This document shows, one piece after another, positions 1-12,200 of a stretch of 64,000 bases of DNA (the stretch's first letter is position 1; the number at the start of each line of letters is the position of its first letter). Source of the DNA: Bolinopsis microptera (Eukaryota; Ctenophora; Tentaculata; Lobata; Bolinopsidae); the NCBI RefSeq assembly GCF_026151205.1, contig NC_087080.1:15757337-15821336 (forward strand), read 5' to 3'. A program made the translations under genes and the position numbers. The notes beneath the pieces are model-generated. The model was not told the DNA's origin and ran no database searches. It saw only the letters and a list, made by a program, of their open reading frames with translations.

Positions 1-100
1 AGTCAACTCCAGCACTTTTAACACCAGAATAAAGCAAATGATTTGAGAATGCGGATAACACTAAACCCTGAGTAATTCCTGGTGGTGTCATAGGTTCTAT
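1..100 (-). CDS. Possible partial exon at the left edge, minus strand
   Basis: An open minus-strand frame runs from an acceptor-like CTGTTCAACAG (complement of 101-111) to the window edge. It encodes about 33 residues including TPPGITQGLVLSAFSNHLLY. The frame stays open in phase 0, which agrees with the phase-0 donor of the possible exon at 1148-1288, so the two could belong to one gene transcribed leftwards. I do not recognise the peptide. It is short and has no independent support, so it may be chance. Confidence 0.22.
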   Translation of the reverse strand, partial: MEPMTPPGITQGLVLSAFSNHLLYSGVKSAGVD

Positions 101-660
101 CTGTTGAACAGTCTCAACGTTACAAGCCATTAATGGCACGGAATTACAAAATATGCACAAGTTGGGAGAGTTGACAGCATAGGATTGTAATCACGACATT
201 TAGACATTTAAGTCATTTAACAGAACGTTGTATACCACGAACAAGAATCGTAAGAGAGAAATGTCCCCCCGAATGTCTTATCAAACAAAAACTCACCCCC
301 AACAACGGTCATATCGCAAAATATCCAGATTCAAACACAAGGAAATATTTTTCAATAATTGAGACAAATAACGTATAGGAATTTAAATTCTGCTCCACAG
401 TCCACAGGTAACAAGTAATTGTCCAGGCCGTCAACACACCAGCACAACACATACTCTCCCTTTTTCTCTAGCTGACAGCAGTCCTATTCAGAGATGCAGA
501 CAAGGAACCATGAAATATTAGCAACAAACACAGGTGTGCACTGGGTAGTACAAAAGCTTGACGAGCTCTGTTCAGATCCTATCAGCAAAGTGAGAATAAT
601 ACGCTGACACGATCAAACACTTGAGTACACTAGCTCAACTTTCCTGCAATTGAAGGGTAA
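101..660. other. No gene seen
   Basis: I see no convincing exon, RNA gene or repeat here. If the two minus-strand exon candidates on either side are real, this is intron. Confidence 0.4.
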
Positions 661-667
661 GCCACTG

Positions 668-1035
668 CACAGCTCTACACAGTTCTACACAGTTCTACAC
701 AGTTCTACACAGTTCTACACAGTTCTACACAGTTCTACACAGTTCTACACAGTTCTACATGTTCTACACAGTTCTACACAGTTCTACACAGTTCTACACA
801 GTTCTACACAGTTCTACACAGTTCTACATAGTTCTACACAGTTCTACACAGTTCTACACAGTTCTACATAGTTCTACACAGTTCTACACAGTTCTACACA
901 GTTCTACACAGTTCTACACAGTTCTACACAGTTCTACACAGTTCTACACAGTTCTACACAGTTCTACATGCAGTTCTACACAGTTCTACATGCAGTTCTA
1001 CACAGTTCTACACAGTTCTACACAGTTCTACATAG
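668..1035. repeat. Minisatellite, 10-bp unit ACAGTTCTAC
   Basis: About 35 tandem copies of a decamer. A few units differ (ACATAG.., ACATGCAG..), so the array is old enough to have diverged slightly. Reading frames across it (repeats of FYTVLHSSTQ) are a product of the repeat and not evidence of a gene. Confidence 0.97.
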
Positions 1036-1147
1036 TAGGGGTTCAAAATGCCTGGTACACTGACTAGACCTGCTAATAGGGATATCTATTTATAAAAAGA
1101 TAAACAGCATTAACAGGCTCGTAAACGGACAGTGACCGGCAAGTTAC

Positions 1148-1288
1148 CGGTTGCGGCTCGATGTCCAAGTCATTAACACGATCAATAAGATGATTGTCAC
1201 TGCACGCACTGACAGGCCACTTACAAACGGAAGTGAAGCAAGTTGTACAGGATCGGAATTTAGAGCAAGAGTTAGAGCATACCGTCAA
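1148..1288 (-). CDS. Possible PSI-like cysteine-rich exon, minus strand
   Basis: A 141-base minus-strand open segment of 47 codons lies between a weak acceptor AG (complement of 1289-1290) and a donor GTAACT (complement of 1142-1147), phase 0 at both ends. The peptide has the spacing C-x3-C-x5-C-x2-C-x5-C-K-W (CSNSCSKFRSCTTC, then VCKWPVSAC). This resembles the cysteine pattern of PSI (plexin-semaphorin-integrin) modules, although the usual Cys after Trp is Pro here. The acceptor lacks a good pyrimidine tract. It could be one exon of an extracellular protein gene running off the left edge, or a chance frame. Confidence 0.28.
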
Positions 1289-2315
1289 CTCTTAACGAGT
1301 TTTTTTAACAAGTCTAGTTCATTATTGTAGGCTGAAACAATTCAGTTTTTGTGGGTACTAAACAGCAAATAGCTCATTTTTATGTGTGCAAAGTGTGCAA
1401 AGAGCACGCTATGATAAATAGACGAGAAAAAAAGAAAAATTTTCAATTGTCGAGTGGTGAGATATGTAGATATATTAGATAATTTGACAATACTTTATGC
1501 CAGCGCTCCAAGAGCCTGCCATTATTGTGATAATGTATTTTTGGGTTTTCCGATGGCGATACACGACACAATTGCCTGACAATATTTTATATTCGCGTCA
1601 TCATTCTGTTATATTCGCACTCTCGTTAGTATTCGTGTATGCGTGAACTCATTAAGTATTCAACATCGCGGAGATTATAGAAAAAATAGATGCCAAAAAG
1701 TAAAAACGGGTTGCAGACAACGAATAACCTGAGTGTGGGAAATATCGATTTTGTGCGGATAGCACACCGACATTCCAGATAGAGGAGGTGGTAGCGGTTT
1801 AATATATTTTATCTAAATACTATTTATAGCTTATACCCACTGCATGGATTTTCGAAAGGAGTATGAAATATTTAGCTAAGAGTGACACTTTTGTCAAGCT
1901 AATACCCAACTTAATTCCCATTCATTGTACTTTCTTGAGCTATAAAATCGTTTAGATGCTGAGGCCAGGATGTTAAATGGTGTTCATCAGCAAATAATTC
2001 AGGTCACTATTAACGTGACAGGTCACGTGACAGGTCACTATATTAACGTGACAGCTCTGCAGTAAGTTAAACATGTCTGCTAACTCTATTTAGGACTAAT
2101 CTGAACGTTCTAAATTTCGGATGCAACCAACACTAAGAAACATGTCCTTTTTGTAAAATTCTTTTAAAAATATCGGGTAAATACTGCCCTTACCGAATAA
2201 TACGACCATTTTGCTCCAATTCGCCATTATTTAGTCGCTCCAATTTAGTCATTATAAGAAGAGAATCATCCTCAGTGAATCTGTAAACTTTAGAGCACTA
2301 ATAAACTCATTTCAG
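1289..2315. other. Upstream or intron sequence, no exon identified
   Basis: This AT-rich stretch must lie upstream of, or contain earlier exons of, the coiled-coil gene, because the first exon I can support (2316) begins in mid-codon. A short repeat of GGTCACGTGACA type occurs near 2022-2052. I could not pick a convincing start exon. Confidence 0.4.
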
Positions 2316-5300
2316 ATTTAGAGTTCCCGAGTTCGAGCGAACAACTGATTAGTACAGTGCACGAGGAGTTCAACTCACAGCAGGAGAAGAATCATGTCAA
2401 ACGCATCTACGATGGTAAGCTTACCTTTCATGAATATTGAACAAACTCAATGAAGTATTGAACGATTATGCGTATCACACAAAACCCACTGTGCGATTAT
2501 TTGTTGGTTATCATTAAAACATTAACCATGGCGCGAACCTTAAATAAAGGACGCAATTAATGTAGACGATAAAATACGGCACAAAATCGTTTCCGCATAA
2601 CTAATACCTAAATACCGGCGGCATAATATCAAAAAAGTACAAATAACCGACAAAATAGAGTACAGACAGTAAAAGTAAAGAAGTAAGAAATTTAATTCTC
2701 AAGAAAGTTTCTCACCTTGTTACCCTGTCTGTCCAGACTGGAAGGACCTACGGAGGGGGGTCAAGTACCAGGTACCAGAGGAATTCTCCTTGTTTTGGGT
2801 CGTTCTTGGCATATCTCCAAACAAGCGCTTCAAGATCAAACTCTACTTCGATCCTGATAGAAGACAGTGAGATTATTTTAATGATTGTAGAGAACGTTTG
2901 GGTTTCAGTATAAAAACTCGATAAAGGATGACATCCCCTTATCAATACATGAAATGGGTTTACATGGCTTGTGATTTTGAAAATCCCTGACTAGATCATG
3001 ACTTTCTAATAATACAACATAATAAATTTAATAATATAATAAACCTTGTTTCAGGGTTTACATAAGCTGGGACACGCAAGTGGGTTGTATAACCTACTTT
3101 GACGGGATCAGAACTTATAAGATAGAGTGTGAGTATATTTAATCAATTAAATAGTTAATTATTTGAATAATTGATTAAATAAATAAATTATTAATATAAA
3201 GTTAGAAAATATAAGCAGTGTTATAGTAACGGTGGAGTATTCACATTAAGTATTATGGGTAGACTGCCGCTGTACAGTGTAAATTATTTACAACTGCAGA
3301 CTTTCGGTCGGGTCAGTTCCTGTTTGTGGGTATCCGCTCTCTCTCAGATATCAGATCTGTATCTAGACACAATTAATGAACAATCAGTTGCCATAGTATA
3401 AGAAACTTACAAACTTTGCGAATATTACTTATGAGAATATTTATCGTTGCAATGCCGTTGCAATGACGTCACGACAGTGAATGACATCACACACGTACAT
3501 TAACGACGACAGTAGATCATATTCAGTCCACTCTCAAGGTTCCAGCTGCCCAGGCATACACCGTAACAATTCGTTCTAAGGATACGACAAATCAGAGCGT
3601 TTCTATTAAGATCATCATATTTGTATTTATTTCTTGTTTTTCAAAAGTACTCTTTCCATCTTATTCTCAGGACTCAGCACAATTTCTAAATTCTTAGACC
3701 AATAGACAACGAGACACAACTACAACCAAAACACTGTAACGTCAGCAGATCTACATTATTTAAGTTTTGGAAAAACATTCCTTGAAGTTGTCTCAAACGT
3801 TTCAGGTATGACAACTATCGAGCGGCAAGACATTTGGAGTATGACGGTGACCCGGGAGAAGACTCTCCAAATTTCCTGTAACTTCGAGCCAGTGGCTCAA
3901 TGGAAACTAATATCTGATCAAAACCTACTTTGTGTCCAGCCTATACGATTTGGGGGGAAGTACTTCCTTACTGCTAGAGGTGGGTCCGTCTGGATTTCAA
4001 CAATTGTGTCACCAGGGGATCTCACTTTCTGTATAATTCCCTGTCTCGAATTAAGAAATTAAGTGATGTGTATTCTGGTGGGGAGGTGAAACATATCTTT
4101 TTGACACACGAAGGAAATTAACCAATTAGCTTCTACTATCGACCAATCAACGTTTGATTCTGGGGTTTGATTATCAAACTGCAGAATCAGAAAAATATGC
4201 CTCACCTCCCCACCAGAATCCACACATATTATCCAACCAACATAAAAACAGGTTGGAAATATTATCTAACAAAACACTCCCCCAGACGGTCTCCCGCCAC
4301 GACCCCTTCAGAACAGTAACTCCCGGCTCCGCCAGGGGATATCCATGGTGGAATTAGACAGATCCAGCAGTAACAACACTACTGATAGTGTGGCAAGTAG
4401 TGAGGAATATAGTCTGCACTTATCTGATACGCAGTTTGCGTCCTATGATGAGGCTACTATTAAGTTTAACAGGTAAAAGAGGGTAAAAACGGATATAACA
4501 CAACTACCAGACGGGTAGAGTCTAGTTAAGTTTGTAAATAGTTAAGTTTGTAAATAGTTAAGTTTTTAAATAGTTAAGTCTGTAAAAAGTTAAGTTTGTA
4601 AATAGTTGAGTCTGTAAAAAGTTAAGTTTGTAAATAGTTGAGTTTGTAAATAGTTAAGTTTGTAAAAAGTGAAGTCTGTATAAAAAGTTAAGTTTGTAAA
4701 TAGTTGAGTTTGTAAATAGTTAAGTTTGTAAATAGCTAAGTCTGTAAAAGTTAAGTTTATAAATAGTCGAGTCTGTAAAAAGTTAAGTATGTAAATGTTT
4801 TATTGAACCATGATGCTATCTATTGAGCGAGTACGAGTAGTAATCTTACTTAAATTGGATTTCAATAAATAAAGATACGATTTATGGTTACGCCATGAGG
4901 TCATTGATTCAATTATTTTCAGCATGCACGATTTAAAGGACCATTACCATTCGAGCGTACCGACTTCTTCTCACAACGGAAATAATCACAAAACCGCTGT
5001 GACACCCTCTGACCTAAACAAGATACGTATCCTGAACAGTGACGATCTTCCAGTCAACAACATCCACGATCTCCCTCAAACGAACACTTATCAAATTCAG
5101 AACAGTAACCATTTTAATAACAACAGTAACCAACCCCCCAGTATCTACAAGGACACGAGTTTACAGAGATTGGAAAACAGGGTTAGAAGTGGATCTGGCG
5201 AAAACACGCAGGAAATGACGAAGGTTAGTACTTTTTTTTCAGCTCACGAATTAGTTGTGAGAAATTGTATGCACCTTTTTTGTTGATCGAATTTTTGTAA

Positions 5301-7921
5301 TGATTGAATAATTTTCTTAACTTTCTTTAAAACACTTTCTCTGTAAACAATATTTACAGGTCAAGCAGCTTTCCAATGATTTGGTATCCCTAATAAGTCA
5401 GCTGGAGTCAGATTTTAGAGAAAACGAAAATTCTTTCAAGCAGAAAATCAAAAGTAGGCTTATTAATTAAGTGACTCAATATCATGATATTAAATTATTA
5501 ACAAAAGTCACTAATGGTCGTCGTTTATTAGACACCCTTTCTCGAAACAAAATGCTGTCAGATCACGACAATATGATAAATAGGTTGGAGGACTTTGCCG
5601 CTTCGACGCTCCGCGCAAACTATCGAAGTCATACTTATTACTTCGCATCAAAGAGAGATCGTTGACGAGATCGTTGCTTTGTTAATTCGCAGAGCAACGA
5701 TCTGGAAAGGTTGACATCGTTAATCAAATAAATAGGCTATTATTATATAAATCACCCTCACGTGCACATCAGCTAACAGCCGTACTATTCCAGCACTGGA
5801 CGTACTCTCCCGGAACATGGTACAGACCCTGAAGACAATGCAACGCGAGAGCAGGGACTCTAAAGCTGATATGAAGCGACGGGAAGCAGATCAGATGAAC
5901 AGTACCATAGCGTTGGAGGACAGGATCACTGGGATTGAGGATGTTCTTAACGGGTAAACCACTTTTCAGTTTCCTCTAAATCTAATGACTCTATTCTTTA
6001 ACTTTTATGACTGAATAGTGAATATCCCTGAATGTGAATATTGATTTTTTTAAACATTTAAATTTGTAAGATTTAGATGCGTTTGAAACCAATAGCATAT
6101 GTCTCAAAATTGGTTACTGATCCATCTATCAGACATCATTATTCATTAATTTATCATGACCAGGTATGGTAAATATATTGATATTCGATTTACAGATCAG
6201 AATATAACAGCATGGCGGACGGATTTACCGACGTCATCCAGCAGTTCATGGAGACTGACGGTTTCAGAACTCCGTCCCGCCCCAAAAACACGCTCCCGAA
6301 TTTTAAAAAGCAGATGGAGGACTTCACCACAGAAGTTAACGAGAAAATTAAATCTCTGAACAAGCGAATGAAGATTGATCAATCATCGATGGTTAAAGAA
6401 ATAAACTTTATCAAGACCACGGTAGAGCAGTTCGGAGAAAGAACTCAGACAATCCTTTTGGAGTTGGAGTCGGGGGTAAACTCGTGCGCAGAAGAAAACA
6501 GACACCTCAATACAAAACTGGCAGATGCAGCCCAGGGTAACGAGGATAACTTCACCCGGGTGCAGGACCAACTTAACGCTTTCGATTTGAAGCTGAACAG
6601 CTTGGACGGTGCAATAGAGGAGCTGGAAGAAAAACAGGTATCGGTTTTAAGATAACGTATAACCGTGGTAGAGTGGGTTTATTTTGGATAGATGGCGTGA
6701 ATTTCGTTATTGTTTCCTCATTTTATGGTAAAAATAGTGAGATTGTGAACATACAGACTAAATATAAATATTCCATCTTCAACATGATAAGAGTAGTAAA
6801 CTACTTTCTTAAAGTTAAAGTTCCAGCAGTTGTTAGAGGCAGTGCCAGCTGAAGTACACTACACGACTGTAGATGATCTGAGCGATGTGGCACACTTTGG
6901 GAGTGGTGGTGAGGGTAAGAGAAGAGTCAGTGGTCTACCTGCTATTCAGGTTCGTTTAATTAAATCTAGAGGGAGAGTGGTTAAGGTGGTTAACTCGAAG
7001 GTGCTAGATAGAAACTAGATAAGTTTGAAATTCTGAATATATGCTGTTTTTGAAGCATAATAATGTTAATAATTATGTTAATACTTAATAATATTGTGAA
7101 GGATTATGTATGTATATTGTATGTTGTATACGGGAATAATAGATTTACATTTACGAGATGTCCCCAACTAGGCCGAGGAGTTGGCATACTTTTCATTTTA
7201 TTGTAGCTAAATTACTTTATTTCGGTTCAAAGGACTGAGATGATGATAATAATTGGAAACTTCTGATTCTAGCATCATGTCTCCTTCAGGAAGAAAACAG
7301 ATTGGAAGACCTAGAGAAGACCTGCAGAGATTTAATGGAACAGATGAACTTACAAAATAAGCAGATAGAACTGCTGAGGGAGGAGAACTTTGCGTTTAGG
7401 AGCCAACTTAGAGGGGATTTGGGTGAGACTAAACTCAAAACTCCGATTCGTTGCTAAATCCTCTTTGTCAAATTATGTAGAATGATCTGGTTTAATCGTG
7501 ATTCGTGTACTGTTATTGATCTCATATAATGATTCTTTCACGATAATTTCTGATTGCTTTCATGAAAGAATTAGTATAAGATATACTGAGTTATTACTTA
7601 TTAACGTGCTTAGTCGAGCCTTGTTTTGAGCGTGTAATAGATTTTCGAGTCTTTGCTCCTTCTCCGAATATTTGTAATTATCTATTATAATTATCTATCA
7701 TAATTTCAGGGTTAAGCTCATAATTATCTATCATAATTTCAGCTCATAATTATCTATCATAATTATCTATCATAATTTCAGGGTTAAGTTCCCCGGTGAA
7801 AGAAGATGCTGTTCCAACAGAAAACATGACTATTGAAGGACAAAAAGACAGCGAAGAGGAGGATTTGTTATCTAATACTCTGGAACTGTCCACTACAGAT
7901 CCCTCAGTTTCCAGACATTGA
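2316..7921 (+). CDS. Twelve-exon gene for a coiled-coil protein, N-terminus missing
   Basis: Exons 2316-2414, 2737-2866, 3055-3128, 3806-3979, 4286-4472, 4923-5223, 5360-5453, 5794-5953, 6196-6637, 6827-6949, 7290-7422 and 7782-7921 (TGA 7919-7921) join with matching phases at all eleven junctions into about 684 codons. The first exon starts in mid-codon without a Met, so earlier exons exist. About the first 155 residues look globular and beta-rich (EEFSLFWVVLGISPNKRFKI, then TREKTLQISCNFEPVAQWKL). A Ser/Asn/His-rich linker follows. From exon 7 onward the chain is heptad-like coiled coil with many Glu, Lys and Leu, ending in an acidic Ser-rich tail. I see no signal or membrane segment, though any N-terminal signal would be in the missing part. 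The donor at 6950 is preferred over the stronger-looking GTAAGA at 6915 because only the former keeps the next exon open. AATAAA at 7947 fits as poly(A) signal. Family and function are not recognised; a cytoskeletal or ciliary scaffold is only a guess. Confidence 0.85.
4523..4797. repeat. Intronic minisatellite, 16-bp unit AGTTAAGTTTGTAAAT
   Basis: About 17 imperfect copies lie in the intron between exons 5 and 6 of the coiled-coil gene. Units vary (TTTGTAAAT or TCTGTAAAA; GTTAAG or GTTGAG), and the pattern of variants suggests local spread of two unit types. Confidence 0.93.
7668..7781 (+). repeat. Tandem AATTATCTATCAT repeat carrying three splice-acceptor copies
   Basis: A short tandem repeat of the type AATTATCTATCAT ends the last intron of the coiled-coil gene. 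It contains three copies of CATAATTTCAG, with AG at 7708-7709, 7741-7742 and 7780-7781. Only the third leads into an open frame. The first (followed by a copy of the exon start GGTTAAG) and the second each hit TAA within a few codons. Confidence 0.85.
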
Positions 7922-9273
7922 GAGATCTGAATATTTTAGAGATTTGAATAAAACGGATTGCCACGTGGTATTTCCACGTGGTCATATGGTGGATCTCCAC
8001 AATACTACTGGTGCCGTCTGTTTTTATTTTGTAACACGGCGTCGAGATGGCATTTCACCTGGCAAAGACAAAGACTAAAATCGTCCAGTTAAATTCCATT
8101 ACTTATCTTAAAAGGATTGTTATAGCGGGTCTCTCGAAGAGTAACTAGAGTTAGTGAGAGCTCTAATAGACATTATTACTTGTGCATACAAGACCTTAGA
8201 CCACTGGAGGACCTTGCATTATGTAATGGCATACGTTGTGGAGCCTCGTTATGACCTTCATGCGTATAATTTGATTATTTTACCGAGTTTTCTGAGCTAG
8301 ATCGAGTGGACCATAAAGGGGTTCTCTGTAATTATGAAGTGATTAAGAAGTATACAAATAGACAGAAAAAATCGTGATTGCAAATTTGGTTTTGTTTCAT
8401 GTTATTGAGGAATAATGCGGATTGATGAACTTGTTGAACATAAGATTTTTGTAATTTTGTATTTTGATTTTTTAAAATCTATTATTTTTGTAATTGTACT
8501 GACTTATTTTCGAGATGCGTATAAAGAGTTTCTAAAAATAGTTTGTGAAGCATATGACACTTTTAACTTTTTTACTCTACAAGTCTGAAATCACGCTTGT
8601 TAAGCAATTATAGATGAGGTTTTAAACCACCAAACCCAACTCATAACCACATCCGCTTCTAATTACACATAGCTACAACTTGTAGTACAAGTGTAATAAA
8701 ACAACCTATATCCACGAATATATCCTCCTAAGTTCTAATAAATCCACAACATGCCACAATTAGCTGATCTCCAATAATATACCTGCATCAGTAAACATAC
8801 CGCTTATCATCCCCCCATTCCCGGATGTCTACTACTGTACCAGTGGCACAGAGCATCTGACGTATAAAGCTCCGTACTAAAGACTAGTAACCGATCGATA
8901 ATACTCCTTCTTTTGAGATATAATCGCCATTTTACCGTAACCATATGAACCAATATTGCTATATTTAATACTTGCTCGGTTTTACTTTTACAAGCCCTCA
9001 TCTGCATCAGTTATTTGGTACTTATATCCGAGATTTGGCCAGATCTTCCGTAATCCGCATGACGTAAGGTTACATATTGCTCTTTGTATTTTAAATGGAG
9101 GCAGAGCCTTTCCCAATTGTGTTGGATGTTGTCTAATACGGGTCGGTTGGGGCCTGGCTTCTCTTTGACACCTCCGCTTCTTTATCTTATAGCCACTATT
9201 GTATCGTGTTTCGCACACGTTTCACAAACTGTTTTTTTTTACTGTAACAATCCATATACTGACACCCGTTCTA
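7922..9273. other. Intergenic region between the coiled-coil and ATP-grasp-like genes
   Basis: Holds the 3' flank of the upstream gene (AATAAA at 7947) and presumably the promoter of the downstream one. Part of it (about 8573-8700) is a diverged copy of 10684-10815. No further exon is supported. Confidence 0.5.
8573..8700. repeat. Dispersed repeat, copy 1
   Basis: Shares stretches such as CTACAAGTCTGAAATCA, ATGAGGTTTTAAACC and CCAAACCCAACTCA, in the same order and orientation, with 10684-10815 and differs by several small indels. I do not recognise the family. Confidence 0.75.
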
Positions 9274-12200
9274 ATGTTAACACTGCGTAGACGATTAGAA
9301 GAGAAGCTACGAAGGAGAATTTACGTGGATATGTCTGCAGAAACTTGGTCCAAATTGAACTTCAAGCCGAAAACTAATGCACAGACTCAGCAGAGCTCTG
9401 AAGCTCCGTCAAATGGAATGACTGGCCTCAAGAATATCGGTAAGTGATCATTAACGAGTTTACTGATTACCCTCCAATTAACTAGGTCTCGAACAATACA
9501 TTGAAATGGCCTCCTTCTCGGCCCCATGTAATTAATTAGCCCCATTCTTGAACTCATCATAAGCTGCTGGGGGTCTTTACGTCTTCCTTCGTAACCCTGT
9601 TGCTACCGGATGCGTAACACAGTTTTTGGTAATTTCTACTTTCGTTTTATTTATTCTTCGCAGTTTCACATATTTTAACTTACGAAGTGCACTTAACTGT
9701 TCGTAGAAGGCCCCAAGTAGAGTAATTCTACACAAAAAGGGTGTTAATTTAACATTGTTAAAGCCAGTGTAACTAAAATAAAACACGCTCACAGTCACAT
9801 CTAGCATCGTGTAAATAAAACCTACAGAAATGGTAAAATTTTCCAACTTTAGCAATACCATAACTATATACGATAAGTAAGATAATCTCTATTTCCACTT
9901 AAATTAAAAATCTAAAATGCAACGTAAGATATGGACAATATAAGCGCAATAAACAGAGAAGGATGGTGCGTGTTAGCGGCACTAATAACAGACAATATAA
10001 GCGCAATAAACAGAGAAGGATGGTGCGTGTTGGCGGCACTAATAACAGAACTAGTCCTGGTAACACACCTAGGAGCGACAGCAGGTTTCCACCTCATGAG
10101 AGCAGTGCAAGTTAGTGAGTCTCCTCCTGACAAAACAAACCCGTCCCCACACGACACCCTCAGAAAGTTACCCACAGTGTAGGGAGCAGCCCCGGAGACG
10201 TTCCTACCCTGCGGAGACACAGCACCATGAGTAATATTGGGAGCAGGACACCCCGGACTGCAGGTAGTTAGGAGGGTTAGGTTGGAGGGGTTCCAGCCTG
10301 ATTGGGAGCAAGTAACACTGCTTACTGTGCTGCTGCCCACAGCTTCAGCGTACCCTTCTCTGCACTGCACTACAGCAGCGTAGGCAGGGTTAGCTATTAT
10401 CGGGGCTCCCATTAGGTCTGCGTTAGGAGAGTTCGGGTGGTACTGTACCTGAGTTCATGTGATGAGCATGTTGAAAGTATGAGGTTCGTGAATGAATATC
10501 GAATACCTGGTGTAAAGCCATCATGTGACGGTTGTTATACCATGTAATAAAATTATTCAGACATTTGCATATTAAGGTGATGGTCATATCGTTTTTGAAA
10601 TAGACAATTAAAGTAGACGCAACGTACTAGTTTGTGGGTGATTTGTGGCATATGAGCTAGTATTTAAATTTGGTACTTTTTCACTCTACAAGTCTGAAAT
10701 CATGACTGTTAAACAATTAAATGAGGTTTTAAACCGCTAAAGATTGAAACCTTATGGCGACCAAACCCAACTCAGAACCACAACCGCTCATAATTACACA
10801 GCGACAAATGCAATAAAACAGCAAGACGTTTGGTTTACCTGCCAGTTAGTTTCGTAGTCATTGGGCAACGGAGAACAGCCACTACCACACAAAGTTACAG
10901 TATTGTTGGAGAAGATAGAGCAATAGGAAGAGGCAAGGACCCCTCCGAATTGGGTTCCGTCACCATTCACCGAGTCAAGCAAGGTTAGTTCCTCGTCTGT
11001 TTTTAGTGAGCCTCGTATGAAGTTGGTCCACACCAGAGGTGCCTTACATTTAGCGTATACTTTGCTCTCTGAGGGAGGGTTAGTTTGCTATGTCTTACAT
11101 CTGATGTTACATATCTATACGATTCCCTATCTTACCGGACATTAGTTGGATGCTGAAGGCCCTGGTATTTATTTTATAATGTCCGTTCAAATAAAGTTTG
11201 TCCGTTTTCGGTCAAAGTCAAAGTCTGCTGGATTTCTTTTTTCTCAAAAGTATTCCACTGCGAAATTTTACTTATTATACTATTTGAACGGACATTAATT
11301 GAACGCTAGAGGTCCTAGCGTTCATCTTAATGTCCGTTCAAATAAAGTCCGTCCGTTTAAGGTCCGTCCAAGTTAAAGTCCGTTGAGATTTTTTCCAAAA
11401 TTATTCCACTGCGAACTCATGTTCCGGATATGACAACTTTCTAATTTCAGTCAATTGTATTTGTAACTACTTTCATCGGATTCGGACCAAACTTTATCAA
11501 TGTATCAATCAAAAACGAGTTATTATACAATTTAAATATTCTAAGTATCACATTATGGCATGATCACTTTCTTGATCTTTGGCTTCCTCGTTCATTTCTT
11601 CGGAGTTATTATTTACCTCCACATCTTGTAAAAGTTTACAGTTACACTGAAATGCAGGACCGAGGTGGGCAAATAAATAATAGTTTTTAAAAAGCAGGTA
11701 TTACTGATATTACTGATATGATGCTTTAATGTTTAAGCATGGAAATTGGAATATTCAATGCACGATAACCCATTTGAGGAAAATGACATGTGATCAGTGA
11801 TGTGATCATCAAATCTGGTCATATTTCGTATCTGTTGTTTTTACACAACTTTCATAATCATAGACACTGATCTACAGATATTTTGAAATTTTTTACTGTT
11901 TAACGACCACTTTTCTTGCTCATTGTATGAAAAATTAATTCACAAATTATCTGATAATATTTTAAAAACGCAAAAAAAAAGATGACAAAATTTGGATTTT
12001 TGATGGTTTTGAATGCCATGCCTTCGAGCGACGAGCGTTCATTTTAATGTCCGTTCATAATTATGTCCGTTCATTTAATGTCCGGTCAAATAAGGTCCGA
12101 TAAAGTATACATAAGATAACTGATAAAATCAAAAATATGACGTCAATAAGCAGCATTTCAAACTATGTATGATTTACCGATTGTCAAGTAAGAACTCCAA

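Noticed and set aside
650-1067. Open frames of FYTVLHSSTQ repeats
   Set aside because: They translate a 10-bp minisatellite and have no start context or other coding support.
6197-6571. Minus-strand open frames opposite the coiled-coil gene
   Set aside because: Shadows of the well-supported plus-strand exon 6196-6637.
6911-6920. Strong-looking donor GAGG/GTAAGA in the coiled-coil gene
   Set aside because: Splicing here to 7290 puts the next exon in a frame with an early TAA; the donor at 6950 keeps it open.
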